From assembly GCF_002077945.1 (NCBI RefSeq), contig NZ_LVYD01000042.1:1-64000 (forward strand): DNA of 64,000 bases, read 5' to 3'. The stretch is from Niastella vici. Its GTDB lineage: Bacteria > Bacteroidota > Bacteroidia > Chitinophagales > Chitinophagaceae. Within the stretch, counting starts at the first letter, position 1. Each line of letters opens with the position of its first letter. Positions 25,611 to 34,790 of this stretch are shown piece after piece. The notes under the pieces were generated by a model. The model did no database searches. It saw nothing but the letters and a program-made list of their open reading frames with translations, and was not told where the DNA came from. Position numbers and translations under genes: made by a program.

Positions 25611-25628
25611 AACCCTTTAGTTTAAGTC

Positions 25629-26603
25629 ATGCAAAAAAATCCGGGCCGGGAGTTGATCCTTGCTACAAAACCGTTTGCCAAAGAAATAGTCTGGAAAAGC
25701 TGGTATTATAGCCTGTCCACGCTTGCTATCCTGATAGCGCTTTTTTCGGGCATTTATTTTTTAAATAATTTCTTCTTAAAATTTGCCTGCAGTATTGCAG
25801 CCGGACTCACCATGGTTCGGATGTTCGTGATCTACCACGATCACCAGCACCATACCATTCTGCACCGGTCGTTACCCGCAGCTATTCTTTTCAAATTATA
25901 CGGCATTTTTATACTCGCGCCTGCCAGTATATGGAAGCGTTCACACGATTATCATCACAATCATAACTGCAAATTGTTCAGCGCCAGCATCGGGTCATAC
26001 CCGGTTATGACCAAACAACGATTTCTGCAATCTTCCAAAGCTGAGCAGCGTGGCTACCTGGCCATCCGGCATCCACTGACCATTTTTTTCGGCTATATCA
26101 CCATGTTCATTTTCGGAATGTGTGTGCGCTCCTTTATCAGTGCGCCCAAACGTCATTGGGATTCACTGGTCGCACTTATCGTTCATATCAGCATTAGCGT
26201 ATTGATCTTTGTTTACCTGGGCTGGCTCACCTGGCTGCTGGCTGCCGTGGTGCCATTTTTGCTGGCCTTTATGATAGGATCGTATTTATTTTATGCGCAG
26301 CATAACTTTCCGGGTGTAACCTTCCGCGAAAAAGAGGATTGGTGTTATGAAGAAGCGGCAATGTCATCGTCGAGCTACATGGTCATGAATCCCTTTTGGA
26401 AATGGGTCACAGCGAATATCGGCTATCATCATATTCATCATATCAATTCGCGCATTCCGTTTTACCGCCTTCCTGAAGTAATGACCAGTCTTCCGCAATT
26501 ACAGGAGGCAAAAACAACCACATTGAATCCTTCAGATATCATGGCATGTTTCCGGTTGAAAGTATGGGACCCGAATACTAATTCCATGGTCGGGCTTAAG
26601 TAG
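25629..26603 (+). CDS. Membrane fatty acid desaturase family protein
   Basis: The 324-residue integral-membrane di-iron oxygenase has three histidine boxes: HDHQH (70-74), HDYHH (106-110) and HHIHH (about 266-270). Four or more transmembrane helices lie between them. The family includes acyl-lipid desaturases and carotenoid hydroxylases; partnership with the acyltransferase gene favours an acyl-lipid substrate. A strong bidirectional terminator follows at 26633-26667. Confidence 0.88.
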   Translation: MQKNPGRELILATKPFAKEIVWKSWYYSLSTLAILIALFSGIYFLNNFFLKFACSIAAGLTMVRMFVIYHDHQHHTILHRSLPAAILFKLYGIFILAPASIWKRSHDYHHNHNCKLFSASIGSYPVMTKQRFLQSSKAEQRGYLAIRHPLTIFFGYITMFIFGMCVRSFISAPKRHWDSLVALIVHISISVLIFVYLGWLTWLLAAVVPFLLAFMIGSYLFYAQHNFPGVTFREKEDWCYEEAAMSSSSYMVMNPFWKWVTANIGYHHIHHINSRIPFYRLPEVMTSLPQLQEAKTTTLNPSDIMACFRLKVWDPNTNSMVGLK

Positions 26604-26632
26604 TTGTATTACCTGCAATATCATATAAAGCA

Positions 26633-26667
26633 AAAAGCGCCGCGAACCTATTCACCGCGGCGCTTTT
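26633..26667. terminator. Bidirectional rho-independent terminator
   Basis: AAAAGCGCCGCG (26633-26644) pairs perfectly with CGCGGCGCTTTT (26656-26667); A-run and T-run flank both sides. It separates the convergent desaturase and DUF1080 genes. Confidence 0.9.
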
Positions 26668-26686
26668 GCATTATTCTGTTTTAAAC

Positions 26687-27655
26687 TTATTCGGCGGGTG
26701 TAAGCACTATATTTCTATAAGCTACAGGACCATGATCGCCCTGCAAATAAATAGGGCCTGGTTCCCCCTCCCTGCTATCCAATGCCCCACCTGTTATTCC
26801 CGGGATCTCCTGGTTACAAATAATGGTTTTGCCATTGGCCACCACGGTAACCATCCGGCCCACCAGGGTAATGTCGAAACTTTGCCAGGTATCGGGCCCC
26901 AGGGCAGCCATTTCACTGGGCACCAGGAAACCATAAATACCACCAAATAAATGACTATTGGGATGCGCGTCAGCGGCATTGTCGATCACCTGTGTTTCAT
27001 ACCGGCCTCTCAAATACACGCCGCTGTTACTGTTCTTCTTAAGCTTGAATTCAATATGCAATTTAAAATCACCGAACTTCTCTGTCGTAATGAGGTTGGA
27101 ACCTGACTCAGGACTGGTTAACTCCCCGTTTTGAACGATCCATTGTTTCTTTTTGCCATCCATTTCCCAGCCCGAAAGATCTTTGCCATTAAATAATTTA
27201 ACAGGCTTTTTCCATTGCACTTTCTTTTTTTCGTTGAGCAATGGCGCTCTTACTCCGGTAAAAGTAAAATCATTTCCCCCACTGCTATGGATCACACCTT
27301 TTATTCCTTCCGCGGTGGGCTCTCCTTCCAGCACCATATCTTTTTCCTCTTTTTCCCATTGTGGCGGAATGGCAAACGAAAATTTGTTATCGGTGAGATT
27401 AATTTTAGAAATTGGCCTTGCGCTTCCACCAGCGCCTACAAAGCGCCCAACCAGGGTTTTGAATCCCGAGATCTCTATTTCCAGCCAGGAGGCTCTTTCC
27501 TTTCCGTTTTCCATTACCGTGAGGTCCCATCTGCCTGTAAGATCGCCACCGGTAACGTTTTTCGCATTTATTGCAGCTACCTGCGAATGGCCGGGTTGTG
27601 GTGCGAAGGCCAGCATTCCCATGCAAACAACTGCTATCTTTTTCTTTATGTTCAT
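26687..27655 (-). CDS. Secreted DUF1080 (3-keto-disaccharide hydrolase-like) protein
   Basis: The 322-residue protein has a signal peptide (MNIKKKIAVVCMGMLAFAPQ) and an N-terminal beta-rich part. A C-terminal DUF1080 domain at about 145-320 starts KLFNGKDLSGWEMDG and includes the landmarks GVYLRGRYETQVID and GPIYLQGDHGPVAYRNI. Members of this concanavalin-like family hydrolyse 3-keto-glycosides in the periplasm. A Gfo/Idh/MocA oxidoreductase is encoded 36 bp upstream on the same strand, and such enzymes make or consume keto-sugars, so the two probably act on one sugar pathway. Confidence 0.88.
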   Translation of the reverse strand: MNIKKKIAVVCMGMLAFAPQPGHSQVAAINAKNVTGGDLTGRWDLTVMENGKERASWLEIEISGFKTLVGRFVGAGGSARPISKINLTDNKFSFAIPPQWEKEEKDMVLEGEPTAEGIKGVIHSSGGNDFTFTGVRAPLLNEKKKVQWKKPVKLFNGKDLSGWEMDGKKKQWIVQNGELTSPESGSNLITTEKFGDFKLHIEFKLKKNSNSGVYLRGRYETQVIDNAADAHPNSHLFGGIYGFLVPSEMAALGPDTWQSFDITLVGRMVTVVANGKTIICNQEIPGITGGALDSREGEPGPIYLQGDHGPVAYRNIVLTPAE

Positions 27656-27690
27656 ATGCTTATAGTTTCAAATTAAAAATATGGCTACAA

Positions 27691-29064
27691 TCATCCTATC
27701 ACTTTCATGTTAACAGGGTCCCATTGTATGGGTTTATGACTGAAGTAGCTGTCGTTACAGATCAATGCCGGGGCAGCGGCCCGGTAACCGAATACAGCAT
27801 CTTCCACAACTGTACTGTTGTTGCGAATGGCGTTGAAAAAATTGTTGAAATGATCGTAATGCGCTCCTTTATATCCTTCTTCGGCCTGGTATACGAAAGT
27901 TTCGGGGGGTAACATTTTCTTTCTGTTGTCGAGGCCCTTACCTGCTTTGGCCATTTGAGCCAGCATAAAAGGATCATTAGATTCAAAGCTTTTATTCCTT
28001 CTTACCGTAATGCGGTCCCATTCAACATCCATGGCACCCTCACTCCCGATCAACCGCAGGTAAGTGGTACCGCTGGTACCATCCACAAAATTACAACGCA
28101 GCGAAAGGTTGAAGCCCGGCAACCCGGCATTTTCCGCATAATCAAAAGTACCCAGCAGTACATCTGGCACTTCCCGGCCATCATTCCAGAATCTCAATCC
28201 ACCGGTTGCATAAACATGATCGGGCCCTACCGAGCCGGTAATGAAATGCAGACTGGAGAACAGGTGCACAAACAGATCACCTGCCATGCCGGTACCATAA
28301 TCGCGATAATTCCTCCAGCGGAAGAAACGCATTTTATCGAAAGGCCGTTTTGTGGTATTGCTTACATAAGTGTCCCAGTCTACGGTCTTCTCCGATGCAT
28401 CATCGGGTATAGGATATTGCCATACCTCAACAGGGGCCCGGCGGGCCCAGAATCCTTCCGCATAATTCAATTTGCCAATGGCGCCCTCTTTCAGCAATTC
28501 ACGGGCTTTTTCGTTTCCCAGTGATGCCAGGCCCTGGCTGCCTACCTGAAATACTTTCCCGTATTTCTTCTGCGCAGCGATCACCGCCGGCCCTTCTTCT
28601 ACACTATGTACCATGGGCTTTTCGCAATATACATGCTTGCCTGCCGCCATAGCGTCTACCGAGATCTGCTTATGCCAGTGATCGGGGGTGCCAATGATCA
28701 CAGCGTCTATATCAGGTCTGCTTAGAATGTCCTTATAATGTTTGGTAGTAAACAACTCATTGCCCCATTTCTTTTTAGCCTCATTCAACCGGCCGTCGTA
28801 CAAATCACAAACGGCCACTACTTTTACTCCTGGCACCTTCAGGGCTGTGGTAGTATCAGACGTACCCATACCGCCTGCGCCAATCAATGCGATGTTAATA
28901 TTGTCATTGGCTGTATACCGTTTTTTTTCCTGATCATTTTCCCGCCTGATCTGTTCAATATAAGCTGCAGATGCCTGTTGTGCTAGAGCGCTGCCCGTCA
29001 AAACACCCCCTGTGGCCAGGGATAAGTTCTTAAGAAAGCCACGACGATTATATCCTTTTTTCAT
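27691..29064 (-). CDS. Exported Gfo/Idh/MocA-family oxidoreductase
   Basis: The 457-residue NAD(P)-linked sugar oxidoreductase has a Tat-like signal (NRRGFLKNLSLATGG), a Rossmann motif ALIGAGGMG at about 56-64, the acidic cofactor residue in VAVCDLYDG and the family motif EKPM. It is probably translocated folded with its cofactor. The start at 29062-29064 fits the signal peptide; the open frame reaches 29145. It is co-transcribed with the DUF1080 gene. The substrate is unknown. Confidence 0.9.
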   Translation of the reverse strand: MKKGYNRRGFLKNLSLATGGVLTGSALAQQASAAYIEQIRRENDQEKKRYTANDNINIALIGAGGMGTSDTTTALKVPGVKVVAVCDLYDGRLNEAKKKWGNELFTTKHYKDILSRPDIDAVIIGTPDHWHKQISVDAMAAGKHVYCEKPMVHSVEEGPAVIAAQKKYGKVFQVGSQGLASLGNEKARELLKEGAIGKLNYAEGFWARRAPVEVWQYPIPDDASEKTVDWDTYVSNTTKRPFDKMRFFRWRNYRDYGTGMAGDLFVHLFSSLHFITGSVGPDHVYATGGLRFWNDGREVPDVLLGTFDYAENAGLPGFNLSLRCNFVDGTSGTTYLRLIGSEGAMDVEWDRITVRRNKSFESNDPFMLAQMAKAGKGLDNRKKMLPPETFVYQAEEGYKGAHYDHFNNFFNAIRNNSTVVEDAVFGYRAAAPALICNDSYFSHKPIQWDPVNMKVIG

Positions 29065-29213
29065 GTAGCGAATATTTAAAATTGAAAGATTACCTATTAT
29101 AAGCGGGGTGAAGCCGGGTAGGATTTCCCACGCAATCGTTTGCATTCCTGAAATGTGCTTTTATATAGGGTACGGATTCAAAATACTGAATAATAGCGTT
29201 CAATAAACATTCA

Positions 29214-31235
29214 TTGTTCATAACTTTCTGCCCACCCCCAAATTTTCCAACTTTTACTACCCGAATTGCGAAAAAATTTCACCTGTTTACACCAGTGAAC
29301 AAATCAGTTAAGACAGGACTTATTATAATATGTATGCTTTTTGTGCAATGGCAGGCCCATGCACAACCGGCAGACATACCCCGCCTAAAGCATACCATGC
29401 TGCGAATGCAGCAGAAAAAGGATTTCTGCAAAGACTCCGCCTATATTGACATATTAGACAGCCTGGCGTTTGCATTTTACCGCATCAGTGCCGACAGTTT
29501 ATTTTTTTATAGCCAAAAAGCATTGGACTTCGCTCAACAGGCAGGGTATGGCAAGGGTGTATCGGTGAGCATAAGAATTCAGGGGAACGGGTATGCCCTA
29601 ACAGGTAATTATGTGAAAATGTTAGCCAGTTACCAGCAGGCCCTTACCATTGCCGAAAAGATCAACGATCCCATATGCATAGCCAAGGCAACAGTCAATA
29701 TTGCTATGCGATATTCAGATATAGGTAAAGGGGATGAATCGATGAAGTTGTTCATGAAAGCCGCTGATATCTTTGAAAAGATGAAAGACAGCCTTAACTG
29801 GCAAAAAGCAATAACCGGCATCGGAGTAACATGGTCACAGAAAAAGCAATATGACAAGGCATTGCGATATCATCAAAAGGCATTAGACATTGCTACAGCC
29901 ATGAAAGATGACTATTCTGTAGTGGTAAGCAATGATAATATCGGGGCGGTTTTATTTGAGCAGGCAAAGTATAAAGAAGCGCTGGACCGCTTTCTTCATA
30001 CAAGGGAATATTTTAGCCACACCGATGATAAGATACGTAAAACCCGGGCTGATGTTGCAATAGCCCTCACCTATTTCCAACTTAAGAATTATCCGGCCAC
30101 AATAGAGTATGCAAATCAAAGTCTGCAATCGGCCACTGAAATAAAAGCTAAAAGGCTGATCGGGCAATCAGATAAAATCCTGGCAGATGTTTACGATGCA
30201 AAGAACGATGCCCGCAATGCGCTTAAATATTTCAAACTGTATAAAGATATTTCTGATAGCCTTTTTAATGAAACCATGTTGAAAAAGACAGGTGAGTTGG
30301 AAGCCAGGTTCGAATATGAGAAAAGAGAAACCCAACTGAAAAAGGACCAGGAAAAGAAAAATGCATTGCACAAGCACATCGTCAGGAATAAAGAATTGCA
30401 AATTTCTATTGCAACCCTTGTGATCCTATTCTTAAGCATCCTCATCTTTTTGTTATTCCGCAGCAGGGCAGCCAAACATAAAACCAATCAACTACTGGAA
30501 GCAAAGAATGAGGAAATAGAACGGCAGGCCGTACAGCTGCATTTAAAGACCCAGGAAAAAGATAAACTGTTCTCTATCATTTCCCACGATCTGAAAGTGC
30601 CCTTATATTCTTTAAAGAATATGCTGGAGATATTGAAGGAACATTCTTTACCGGAAGCGGATCTGCAATCAATAATAAATGAGTTCAGGCGTGATATTGA
30701 TTATTCTGCTGAACTCACCAGCAACCTGCTTTCATGGGCAAGCAGCCAGCTCGATGGCAGAATAATTATCCCGGTTATGCTGCCCGTACATGAGCTGGTG
30801 AGTGGCACTATGGAGCCTTTGATCAAAACGGCAGCTGACAAAAAGGTTGAATTGATAAATAAAGTACCACAGCCTTTAACGGTATGGGCCGATCAGAATA
30901 TGGTTCAGGTACTTATTCGTAACCTCATCAGTAATGCCATCAAATTCTGTAATCCCGGTGATGTGATCACTATTGAAGGCAGAGCGAAAGATGGTATCGT
31001 TGAGATATGTGTAGCAGACACCGGCATAGGAATAGGAAAAGAAGTGTTGACAAAAATTAACCGGAAAGAAAGTGTCACTACATTCGGCACCGCTAACGAA
31101 AAAGGAGTTGGCCTTGGCATGCTGCTATGCCATGAATTTGCCGAAGCGAACAGAGGTATCTTCAGGGTTGAAAGTGAACCGGGAAAGGGAAGCCGTTTCT
31201 ACTTCACGCTACCTTCCATTCCTGATCTGCAGTAG
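29214..31235 (+). CDS. TPR-containing membrane sensor histidine kinase
   Basis: Up to 673 residues. After a signal peptide (KTGLIIICMLFVQWQAHAQ) come about five or six TPR units in the periplasm (e.g. YDKALRYHQKALDIATAM), one transmembrane helix at about 395-418 and a short coiled coil. A HisKA domain has the phosphorylated His at about 458 (ISHDLKVPLYS), and the HATPase_c has NLISNAIKF, DTGIGIG and GVGLGM. No response regulator is adjacent. The start is uncertain: the ATG at 29214 adds 27 residues before the signal peptide, and a GTG at 29295 would begin directly at it. Confidence 0.88.
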   Translation: MFITFCPPPNFPTFTTRIAKKFHLFTPVNKSVKTGLIIICMLFVQWQAHAQPADIPRLKHTMLRMQQKKDFCKDSAYIDILDSLAFAFYRISADSLFFYSQKALDFAQQAGYGKGVSVSIRIQGNGYALTGNYVKMLASYQQALTIAEKINDPICIAKATVNIAMRYSDIGKGDESMKLFMKAADIFEKMKDSLNWQKAITGIGVTWSQKKQYDKALRYHQKALDIATAMKDDYSVVVSNDNIGAVLFEQAKYKEALDRFLHTREYFSHTDDKIRKTRADVAIALTYFQLKNYPATIEYANQSLQSATEIKAKRLIGQSDKILADVYDAKNDARNALKYFKLYKDISDSLFNETMLKKTGELEARFEYEKRETQLKKDQEKKNALHKHIVRNKELQISIATLVILFLSILIFLLFRSRAAKHKTNQLLEAKNEEIERQAVQLHLKTQEKDKLFSIISHDLKVPLYSLKNMLEILKEHSLPEADLQSIINEFRRDIDYSAELTSNLLSWASSQLDGRIIIPVMLPVHELVSGTMEPLIKTAADKKVELINKVPQPLTVWADQNMVQVLIRNLISNAIKFCNPGDVITIEGRAKDGIVEICVADTGIGIGKEVLTKINRKESVTTFGTANEKGVGLGMLLCHEFAEANRGIFRVESEPGKGSRFYFTLPSIPDLQ

Positions 31236-31270
31236 CTGGCATTAATGACTTTAAGAAAATCATCCAAATC

Positions 31271-31303
31271 CACAAATCCCAGGCTGAAGGTCTGGGATTT
31301 GTG
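31271..31303. terminator. Hairpin of the dispersed CCCAGGCTGAA family between convergent genes
   Basis: CACAAATCCCAG (31271-31282) and CTGGGATTTGTG (31292-31303) form a perfect 12-bp stem around GCTGAAGGT. It separates the histidine kinase from the facing dehalogenase gene. There is no long T-run, but it shares its core with the tRNA-Glu terminator. Confidence 0.7.
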
Positions 31304-31368
31304 TTTGGGCGCCAGGGATGAAATCTTCGTTTTTCTGGATGAGCCCCCTCCTACTCGATTTTATGCAC

Positions 31369-32286
31369 TCATTGACGTAACTTTTTTACAAATGCTGCGA
31401 TTGCTTCTCCAATTTCCATAGGGCTGTCTTCCTGTAAAAAATGTTTCCCCTTTACTGTTATCTCTGTTTGATTTGGCCATGTACTGCAAAATTTCCGAAC
31501 ACTGTCATTTTCCAATGCTCCGGGGTTACCATGGATCCAAAGCTTGGGAACAGGACTTTGTTTCAGCCAATTTCCATATTCAGCTACTACGTTCGCCACT
31601 TCCTGTGGCTCTCCATCCAAAGGAAATTGACGAGGAAATGATAATGTTGGACGACGGTCTTCTCCCTCGTTAAGATAAGGTCGCCGGTACTCCAGTTTTT
31701 CCGCATCGCTTAGCTCCCGGAAAATTCCTCCCGTCAATACTTTTTCAACAAATACATTATTTTTTAAAATCAACTCTTCCCCAGCGGGAGAGCGCAAAGC
31801 CCGGAATAAATCACGTACATTAGGTTCAAATTCATCCCACTTAAAAGGAATTGTTATCGCCTCCATGTGAACGATACCCTGAACGCGGGAACGGTTTTGA
31901 TTTGCCCAATCAAAGCCCAATACAGAGCCCCAGTCATGAAGCACAAGCACCACATTATTGTTCAGTTTCAACTCTTCCAAAAGTGCAAAGAGAAAACTGC
32001 GTTGCTCCAAATAAGAATATCGTTCAGGTCCGGAGCTGGTGAGTTTTTGCGAGTCGCCCATGCCAATTAAATCACAGGCAATAAGCCGCCCAAGACCACG
32101 GCAATAAGGCATTATATTCCGCCAGAGATAGGATGAAGTTGGATTGCCATGTCGAAATATGATAGGGTCGCCTTCTCCTTCACCTTCATCAATATAAGCC
32201 ATGCGGCGGCCTTTAATTTCAATAAATTTTTTTTCGGCAAAAGAATTTGCGCTGAAAGCAGCCTGCATGTTTACTTTACTTTCCAT
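31369..32286 (-). CDS. Haloalkane dehalogenase-like alpha/beta hydrolase
   Basis: The 305-residue protein aligns with haloalkane dehalogenases of the DhaA/LinB subgroup, which cleave carbon-halogen bonds. [12 protein letters not shown] carries the halide-binding Asn48; HDWGS has nucleophile Asp118 and halide-binding Trp119. The acid is Glu142 in VHMEAI, and the catalytic His lies in [10 protein letters not shown]. All catalytic positions are present. The ATG at 32284-32286 is preferred to 32343. A Crp-type regulator lies 89 bp upstream on the same strand. Natural substrates of these enzymes are mostly unknown. Confidence 0.88.
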   Translation of the reverse strand: MESKVNMQAAFSANSFAEKKFIEIKGRRMAYIDEGEGEGDPIIFRHGNPTSSYLWRNIMPYCRGLGRLIACDLIGMGDSQKLTSSGPERYSYLEQRSFLFALLEELKLNNNVVLVLHDWGSVLGFDWANQNRSRVQGIVHMEAITIPFKWDEFEPNVRDLFRALRSPAGEELILKNNVFVEKVLTGGIFRELSDAEKLEYRRPYLNEGEDRRPTLSFPRQFPLDGEPQEVANVVAEYGNWLKQSPVPKLWIHGNPGALENDSVRKFCSTWPNQTEITVKGKHFLQEDSPMEIGEAIAAFVKKLRQ

Positions 32287-32375
32287 GATGCTTTGTTTTA
32301 GTGATTGAATAATGCCGCAACCTGGTACGGCATAGCAAAGCAACGATCATAGCATGCGCTGAAAAATAAGGTACA

Positions 32376-32963
32376 TTAAGATTTTTTGCGAAACATATTT
32401 GCTTTCATCTGGCTAAAAAATTCAGGCGTTACGCCAATATAAGATGCGACGTATTTTTGCGGGATCCGGCTTTCAAGATTGGGGTAGGTTTTTGTAAATA
32501 GATCATATCTTCCTTCAGCGGGCTGCGAAAGGTTGGTATTTATTCTGTTTTGATGAAAAACGAAAGCGTTTTGAAATAATATCCTGAAAAACCGTTCGAA
32601 TTTTGGCGCCCGCTGGTATAAGGTGTCCAAATTGTCTTTGCTGATCTGTAATAGGGTTGTGGCTTCCAATGCAACCAGATTATTAACACCTGGTTGCCCT
32701 GCTAAAAAACTGAACAAATCGCCGCTGCACCACCAATCTTCAGGCGCAAACATCAAAATATGCTCCTTGCCGCCTGAATCAATGGTATAGGTGCGCAGGC
32801 AACCGCTCACCACAAAAAACTGATGCCTCGCCACATCCCCTTCTTTCAGTAAAAATTCTTTTCGTTTAATGGTTTTTAAAACCACCAGGGATAAAAAAAT
32901 TTCTATTTCTTCTCTGCTCGGTTCAATGTGACGCCGTAAATTTTGTATGATAACTTCATTCAT
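32376..32963 (-). CDS. Crp/Fnr-family transcriptional regulator
   Basis: The 195-residue protein has a cyclic-nucleotide-binding-type beta-roll at about 15-120 (LKEGDVARHQFFVVSGCLRTY). The C-terminal winged-helix region is cut short after QKYVASYIGVTPEFFSQM, as in many small Bacteroidota regulators of this family. There is no cysteine set for an Fnr iron-sulfur cluster, and the nucleotide-contact residues are not well kept, so the ligand is unknown. The start at 32961-32963 is favoured over 32996. A 7-7-7 dyad at 33054-33074 upstream may be its operator. Confidence 0.85.
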   Translation of the reverse strand: MNEVIIQNLRRHIEPSREEIEIFLSLVVLKTIKRKEFLLKEGDVARHQFFVVSGCLRTYTIDSGGKEHILMFAPEDWWCSGDLFSFLAGQPGVNNLVALEATTLLQISKDNLDTLYQRAPKFERFFRILFQNAFVFHQNRINTNLSQPAEGRYDLFTKTYPNLESRIPQKYVASYIGVTPEFFSQMKANMFRKKS

Positions 32964-33053
32964 TAGCCATAAATTTCCGAAAAACGTGAAAAACACCTGC
33001 GATTATTATCGAAAATTTTTGTAACCTCGATGTGCGCCTTTACACATAATATT

Positions 33054-33074
33054 TGTAGTTTTTTAGCAACTACA
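33054..33074. promoter_or_regulatory. Perfect dyad, candidate operator
   Basis: TGTAGTT (33054-33060), a 7-nt spacer and AACTACA (33068-33074). It lies between the divergent Crp-family regulator and the small gene at 33194. The size fits a Crp-like dimer site, although the sequence is unlike the TGTGA class. Confidence 0.45.
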
Positions 33075-33193
33075 GGATCTTCAACCATCGCCAAACCTGT
33101 TCCATAGTCATTATTCCCGTATAACAATAGAGTCTGAAACTGGTGGGGAAATACCCATTCGGCAAATTAATATTCACTTAAATACTACATTTT

Positions 33194-33490
33194 ATGAGAA
33201 TTGTAATGTTAATGAAATGGGAGGGCATTACGCCAACTCAGTACGACGAACTCAGGAACGATGTTCACTGGGAAGGGAATATGCCCCAGGGAGCAGTTTT
33301 TCATGTTGCTGCATTCGGCAATAATGCCATTCATGTAACCGACATTTGGGAATCGGCCGATGAGATGAATAATTTTATTCAAAACCGCCTGATGCCCGCA
33401 GTTGTAAAAAAGGGGATCACAAACAAACCAGAAGTGGAGACGTTTCCGGTTCATGCCATATTTATTCCTGCTTTGCAACGCACAAGCTAA
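33194..33490 (+). CDS. Small dimeric alpha-beta barrel-type protein
   Basis: The 98-residue soluble protein starts MRIVMLMKWEGITPTQYD and contains FHVAAFGNNAIHVTDIWES and the helix EMNNFIQNRLMPAV. This is the pattern of ferredoxin-like ABM/EthD small proteins, often predicted monooxygenase-like or ligand-binding. It is divergent from the Crp-family regulator with the 33054-33074 dyad between them, suggesting control by it. The function is not known. Confidence 0.7.
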   Translation: MRIVMLMKWEGITPTQYDELRNDVHWEGNMPQGAVFHVAAFGNNAIHVTDIWESADEMNNFIQNRLMPAVVKKGITNKPEVETFPVHAIFIPALQRTS

Positions 33491-33605
33491 AAGGTAAGTA
33501 CAGCTGCATTCGGAAAGTTTCTTCACTGATTGAGTTACCTGTTTTAAACTTAGCACCCGGTAGCAATTTGAACTGACCTCCATCTCCCGTATAAAGACAA
33601 AAAAT

Positions 33606-33640
33606 AAAGATCCCAGGCTGAAAGGTCTGGGATCTTTTTT
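33606..33640 (+). terminator. Terminator of the dispersed CCCAGGCTGAA family
   Basis: AAAGATCCCAG (33606-33616) pairs with CTGGGATCTTT (33627-33637) around GCTGAAAGGT, then T-run. It ends transcription after the small gene at 33194. Confidence 0.85.
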
Positions 33641-33807
33641 GGGGAGGGAGACAACCAAAATATTTAAAGATTATCAGATATTTTATTTTTTTACTATTTT
33701 AGAAATCTGATCGCTACCAGATTGAACGGATACCTCAGTAAGAAATAACATTAAAAATTCTATAAGCCAATCTATATGCGGTTATATTAATAACTCTCAA
33801 CTTTAGT

Positions 33808-34434
33808 TTGTATATGAAAACTTTCCTGGCAGAAATCATTCCGCAAATTCAACGCTTCTCGGCTAGGCTCGACAATTTAACATTATTAATGAATCAACAT
33901 TGGGTATTAATAGACAATATTGAGCACAAAAAGACAGTATATATTTTTAGAACGAATAACCAACTCCTTATTGCAAACGACGGTCAGGTTGAAAATGCTA
34001 AATGGGAATACTTAGGAAATAACTCTCTGTTAATTGGTAATATAAATGGAACTTATCTTTTCAAACATGGATTCTTTGATAAAAACCTGCTGGCGCTTAA
34101 AATAGATAGCAGAGATGAATACGCCATTTTTATAAATGAAAATAAATACAATGGCGATTTAAATTCTTTTGAGAAAGTCTTAGATTTTATTCGAACAAGT
34201 TATTTAAAGGAAAAGCTATCAAGCCTTCATACCACAACAATAAGTCAGACAAAAATATACAGTTCAAATAAGGGAGAGCTTGAAATTGAGCAAATAGGAG
34301 TCAATGAATTTCCAAGCCCTGGCGATAAGGTTTTCATGAACAACCGACCCGCTATCAACGGCAAATACAAATTAGGGTTCATGTGGTATATAAAAGTAGT
34401 AAATGGCGAGATCGAAGACATAAGTCATATATAA
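33808..34434 (+). CDS. Hypothetical protein in AT-rich accessory stretch
   Basis: The 208-residue protein has no signal peptide or membrane helix. The first two thirds alternate strands with aromatic residues (KKTVYIFRTNNQLLIANDG, WEYLGNNSLLIGNINGTYLF). The C-terminal 70 residues, from about 140, look like a second small domain. I do not recognise the family. Base composition is clearly more AT-rich than flanking genes, suggesting acquisition. An in-frame ATG at codon 3 is an alternative start. Confidence 0.6.
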   Translation: MYMKTFLAEIIPQIQRFSARLDNLTLLMNQHWVLIDNIEHKKTVYIFRTNNQLLIANDGQVENAKWEYLGNNSLLIGNINGTYLFKHGFFDKNLLALKIDSRDEYAIFINENKYNGDLNSFEKVLDFIRTSYLKEKLSSLHTTTISQTKIYSSNKGELEIEQIGVNEFPSPGDKVFMNNRPAINGKYKLGFMWYIKVVNGEIEDISHI

Positions 34435-34640
34435 TTCTGAAGCGAAATAAGTTAATAAATAGCCAGGGCATTACACTTCATTTAGAAAAGGAATCTATAA
34501 GATATTTTTTTAGAAGAACAAAGATTATGGAGAAGTTCTTATTATGGATTTTTTGACGAGTTGCCCTCTTCCTTATGGGAGAAAAGCGATAAGTCAAAAT
34601 CTCCTGCATAGACTCAACTTTTCCAATTAATACAGTTGGT

Positions 34641-34790
34641 TGTACTGACCCTGCTTCCTATGTTTCAGTGAATGCCATTTTCACCAGTCCCAAACCTTTG
34701 TTTACCGGCAACCTGTATGGCCCCTTTTTGAATGAACAATTAATAGCTAATGCCATTAAAGGGAACAGGGATAACATTTTATTTCCCTAA
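34641..34790 (+). pseudogene. Probable aldo/keto reductase gene fragment
   Basis: A 49-codon frame without a start ends LYGPFLNEQLIANAIKGNRD, close to the conserved aldo/keto reductase stretch DTAEVYGP-TNEELVGKAL-RD. Nothing resembling the rest of the 300-residue enzyme follows; the end runs into the 3' end of a leftward gene. It is a short relic in an otherwise gene-free stretch of about 340 bp (34435-34778). Because the matching segment is short, the family call is tentative. Confidence 0.4.

Noticed and set aside
29630-29857. Short antisense frames inside the TPR kinase
   Set aside because: They are codon-pattern shadows of a clearly coding gene.
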